Shown one piece after another: positions 6,496 through 7,880 of a stretch of 7,880 nt of DNA. The position numbers and the translations under genes were made by a program. Origin of the DNA: JAMXLO01 sp046735215 (lineage in GTDB: Bacteria; Pseudomonadota; Alphaproteobacteria; Acetobacterales; Acetobacteraceae); contig JBKPSV010000058.1 in assembly GCA_046735215.1 (NCBI GenBank), forward strand, positions 1 to 7,880. The letters are read 5' to 3'. The notes beneath the pieces are model-generated. The model did not search any database. It was given only the letters and a program-made list of their open reading frames with translations, and was not told where the DNA came from. How positions within the stretch are numbered: position 1 is the stretch's first letter; every line of letters begins with the position of its first letter.

Positions 6496-7505
6496 CGCGC
6501 GAACCCGTGCACCTCGCGCACCGCGGCGGCAATGCGGTCTGGATCGGGGATGTATAATTTCTCCAAAGACGGCGCGAACGGCACGGGCGTATGCGGCGCG
6601 GTCACCCGTCGCACCGGCGCCTTCAGCGCGGTGAAGGCGCGATCGGCTACCAGTGCAGCGATATCGGTCGCCATGCTGCATCGAGGCGTTGCCTCATCGA
6701 CCACGACAAGGCGCCCGGTACGCTCCACGCTGTCCAGGATTGTGTCTTCATCCAGCGGCGATGTCGTGCGAGGATCGATGATCTCGCAGTCGATGCCTTC
6801 CGCCTCAAGTTTCTCCGCGGCTTCCGACGCGTAGTGCACCATGCGCGCCAACGCCACAATGGTGACGTCGTCGCCGTCGCGCACCACGTTGGCCTCGCCG
6901 AACGGAATCGTATAGGCCTCGTCTGGTACTTCGGTGCGCAGGTCGTACATCAGCTTATGTTCGCAGAACACCACGGGGTCGTCGTCGCGAATCGCCTGGA
7001 TCAGCAATCCCTTCGCGTCATAGGCATTCGACGGCACCACGACCTTCAGTCCCGGAACCGATGTGAAGATGTGATAGGGGCTCTGCGAATGCTGCGCCGC
7101 CGCGCTGCGCCCGGCACCAACCATGGTGCGGATCACCAGCGGCGTGCGCGCCTTGCCGCCGAACATGTAGCGGAACTTTGCCGCCTGATTGAAGATCTGG
7201 TCAAAGCAGACGCCAAGGAAGTCAGAGAACATCAGTTCGGCGACCGGTCGAAGACCGGTGACCGCGGCCCCTGCCGCCGCGCCCATGATCGCCGATTCGG
7301 TGATCGGCGTATCGATCACTCGGCTTTCACCGAATTCCTTGATCAGTCCCTTGGTGACGCCCAGCACACCGCCGGCCGCATCGCGGCCACCTTCGGTGCC
7401 AGCACCGCCCGACACATCCTCGCCGATGACAATCACGGTGGGATCGCGCCGCATCTCGTGCACCAGCGCTTCCTGCAATGCCTGGCGAATGGTCTTCACT
7501 GGCAT
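6492..7505 (-). CDS. acoB: Acetoin dehydrogenase E1 component, beta subunit
   Basis: Beta half of the thiamine-diphosphate-dependent E1 (alpha2beta2) that cleaves acetoin or a related 2-oxo substrate and reductively acylates the lipoyl domain of E2. At 337 residues it has the length typical of pyruvate-dehydrogenase-type E1 beta subunits. Visible motifs are VIGEDV (26-31), DTPITE (65-70) with E70 as the expected thiamine-activating glutamate, GLRPVAELMF (84-93), the active-site AAQHSQS loop (136-142) with H139, PSNAYDAKGLL (158-168), the transketolase C-terminal DPRTTSPLD (244-252), VVVDEA (267-272), and PHTPVPF (304-310) near the C-terminus. Acetoin rather than pyruvate is favoured by the attached lipoyl-hydrolase AcoC; another 2-oxo acid remains possible. 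It begins 12 bases after acoA and shares ATGA with acoC, so the three are one operon. Confidence 0.93.
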   Translation of the reverse strand: MPVKTIRQALQEALVHEMRRDPTVIVIGEDVSGGAGTEGGRDAAGGVLGVTKGLIKEFGESRVIDTPITESAIMGAAAGAAVTGLRPVAELMFSDFLGVCFDQIFNQAAKFRYMFGGKARTPLVIRTMVGAGRSAAAQHSQSPYHIFTSVPGLKVVVPSNAYDAKGLLIQAIRDDDPVVFCEHKLMYDLRTEVPDEAYTIPFGEANVVRDGDDVTIVALARMVHYASEAAEKLEAEGIDCEIIDPRTTSPLDEDTILDSVERTGRLVVVDEATPRCSMATDIAALVADRAFTALKAPVRRVTAPHTPVPFAPSLEKLYIPDPDRIAAAVREVHGFAR

Positions 7506-7513
7506 GACATGGA

Positions 7514-7519
7514 TCCTTT
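7514..7519 (-). promoter_or_regulatory. Shine-Dalgarno of acoB overlapping the acoA stop codon
   Basis: Read on the minus strand, TAAAGGA combines the acoA stop TAA (7520-7518) with AAAGGA (7519-7514), eight bases before the acoB ATG at 7505. A ribosome ending acoA would cover this site, which suits matched synthesis of the two E1 subunits. It also fixes the acoB start, because the nearby ATG at 7510 is out of frame. Confidence 0.7.
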
Positions 7520-7880
7520 AATACGACACGTACACGTCGGTCAGCAGTGCGCCGGACTGCGGCGGTGCTCCTTCGCGCGCTGCGGCAACCGCCTGGTTGA
7601 TCAGATCCGCGACTTCCGCATCCACGCCGTCCAGGTCATGCGCTTCCAGCAACCCCGCTTCAGTCACGCGCCGGCGGAAATGCTTCAGACAATCGCGCTC
7701 ATCGCGCAGCCGCTTCACCTCGTCTTTACCCCGATACAGCTGCGCATCGCCCGAGTGATGACCATAGAATCGACATGTATTCACTTCGATCGCACTCGGC
7801 CCACCGCCATCGCGCGCGCGTTCTATTGCCTCACGCGCGCATTCATGCACATCGAAGAAATCGTCGCCGTTGGCCTTGAC
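7518..7880 (-). CDS. acoA: Acetoin dehydrogenase E1 component, alpha subunit (5' end off the window)
   Basis: The C-terminal 120 codons of an E1 alpha subunit, which binds thiamine diphosphate and pairs with AcoB. The frame stays open to the right edge. Visible are ANGDDFFDVHE near the edge, equivalent to the family GND-type segment after the thiamine motif; RARDGGGPSAIEV; then CRFYGHHSGDAQLYR, the conserved R-x-GH-x-x-GD-x-x-YR loop of E1 alpha subunits; and the RDERDCLKHF segment before a helical tail ending in VYVSY. The E1 alpha thiamine motif GDG...N and the true start lie beyond the window. Its stop TAA at 7518-7520 overlaps the acoB ribosome-binding site. Identity as E1 alpha is secure; acetoin as substrate rests on the operon partners. 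Confidence 0.9.
   Translation of the reverse strand, partial: VKANGDDFFDVHECAREAIERARDGGGPSAIEVNTCRFYGHHSGDAQLYRGKDEVKRLRDERDCLKHFRRRVTEAGLLEAHDLDGVDAEVADLINQAVAAAREGAPPQSGALLTDVYVSY

Noticed and set aside
6496..6681. 62-codon N-terminal extension of acoC on the minus strand
   Set aside because: It lies entirely within the acoB coding sequence in another frame, is Arg-rich without family similarity, and the ATGA overlap at 6492-6495 gives a natural start just before the lipoyl domain.
7243..7263. Repeated ACCGGT words near 7245 and 7255
   Set aside because: They fall inside acoB and encode conserved residues (VTGLRPVAE); this is codon-level coincidence in GC-rich DNA.

Overview
The window is GC-rich, densely coding DNA with five complete or partial catabolic genes and one large signalling gene. 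Gene content and style suggest a proteobacterium, more likely beta- or alpha- than gamma-: a lipoyl-plus-hydrolase AcoC, a TtuC/DmlA-type dehydrogenase and a long PAS-GAF hybrid kinase. No rRNA, tRNA, insertion sequence or CRISPR array was seen, and codon use looks similar across the window, so nothing points to recent transfer. The organism assignment is inference.

Layout. Bases 1-3025 (minus strand) hold 1008 residues of a hybrid sensor histidine kinase with two kinase H-boxes around an internal receiver domain; its C-terminal end lies off the left edge. A 143-base divergent intergenic region (3026-3168) separates it from a two-gene plus-strand unit. The first gene (3169-4242) is a beta-decarboxylating hydroxyacid dehydrogenase of the tartrate/D-malate (TtuC/DmlA) family. 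The second (4212 or 4239 to 5411) overlaps its end and encodes the oxygenase component of a group D, acyl-CoA-dehydrogenase-fold flavin hydroxylase (HpaB/HsaA type). That unit runs tail to tail, with a 20-base overlap, into a minus-strand operon acoA (partial, 7518-7880), acoB (6492-7505), acoC (5392-6495). This operon encodes E1 alpha, E1 beta and a lipoyl-domain/alpha-beta-hydrolase E2 of an acetoin-dehydrogenase-type complex.

How it may fit together. The aco genes would cleave acetoin or a related 2-oxo compound to acetyl-CoA plus aldehyde; the E3 dihydrolipoamide dehydrogenase is not in the window. The hydroxylase needs reduced flavin from a reductase that is also not in the window. The dehydrogenase lacks the first substrate-binding arginine of classical family members, so its substrate is uncertain. 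The divergent sensor kinase could control the plus-strand unit, but the sequence alone does not prove this. The most interesting points are the altered substrate loop of the dehydrogenase, its tight coupling to a reductase-less flavin hydroxylase, and the stem-loop that carries both stop codons of the convergent genes.
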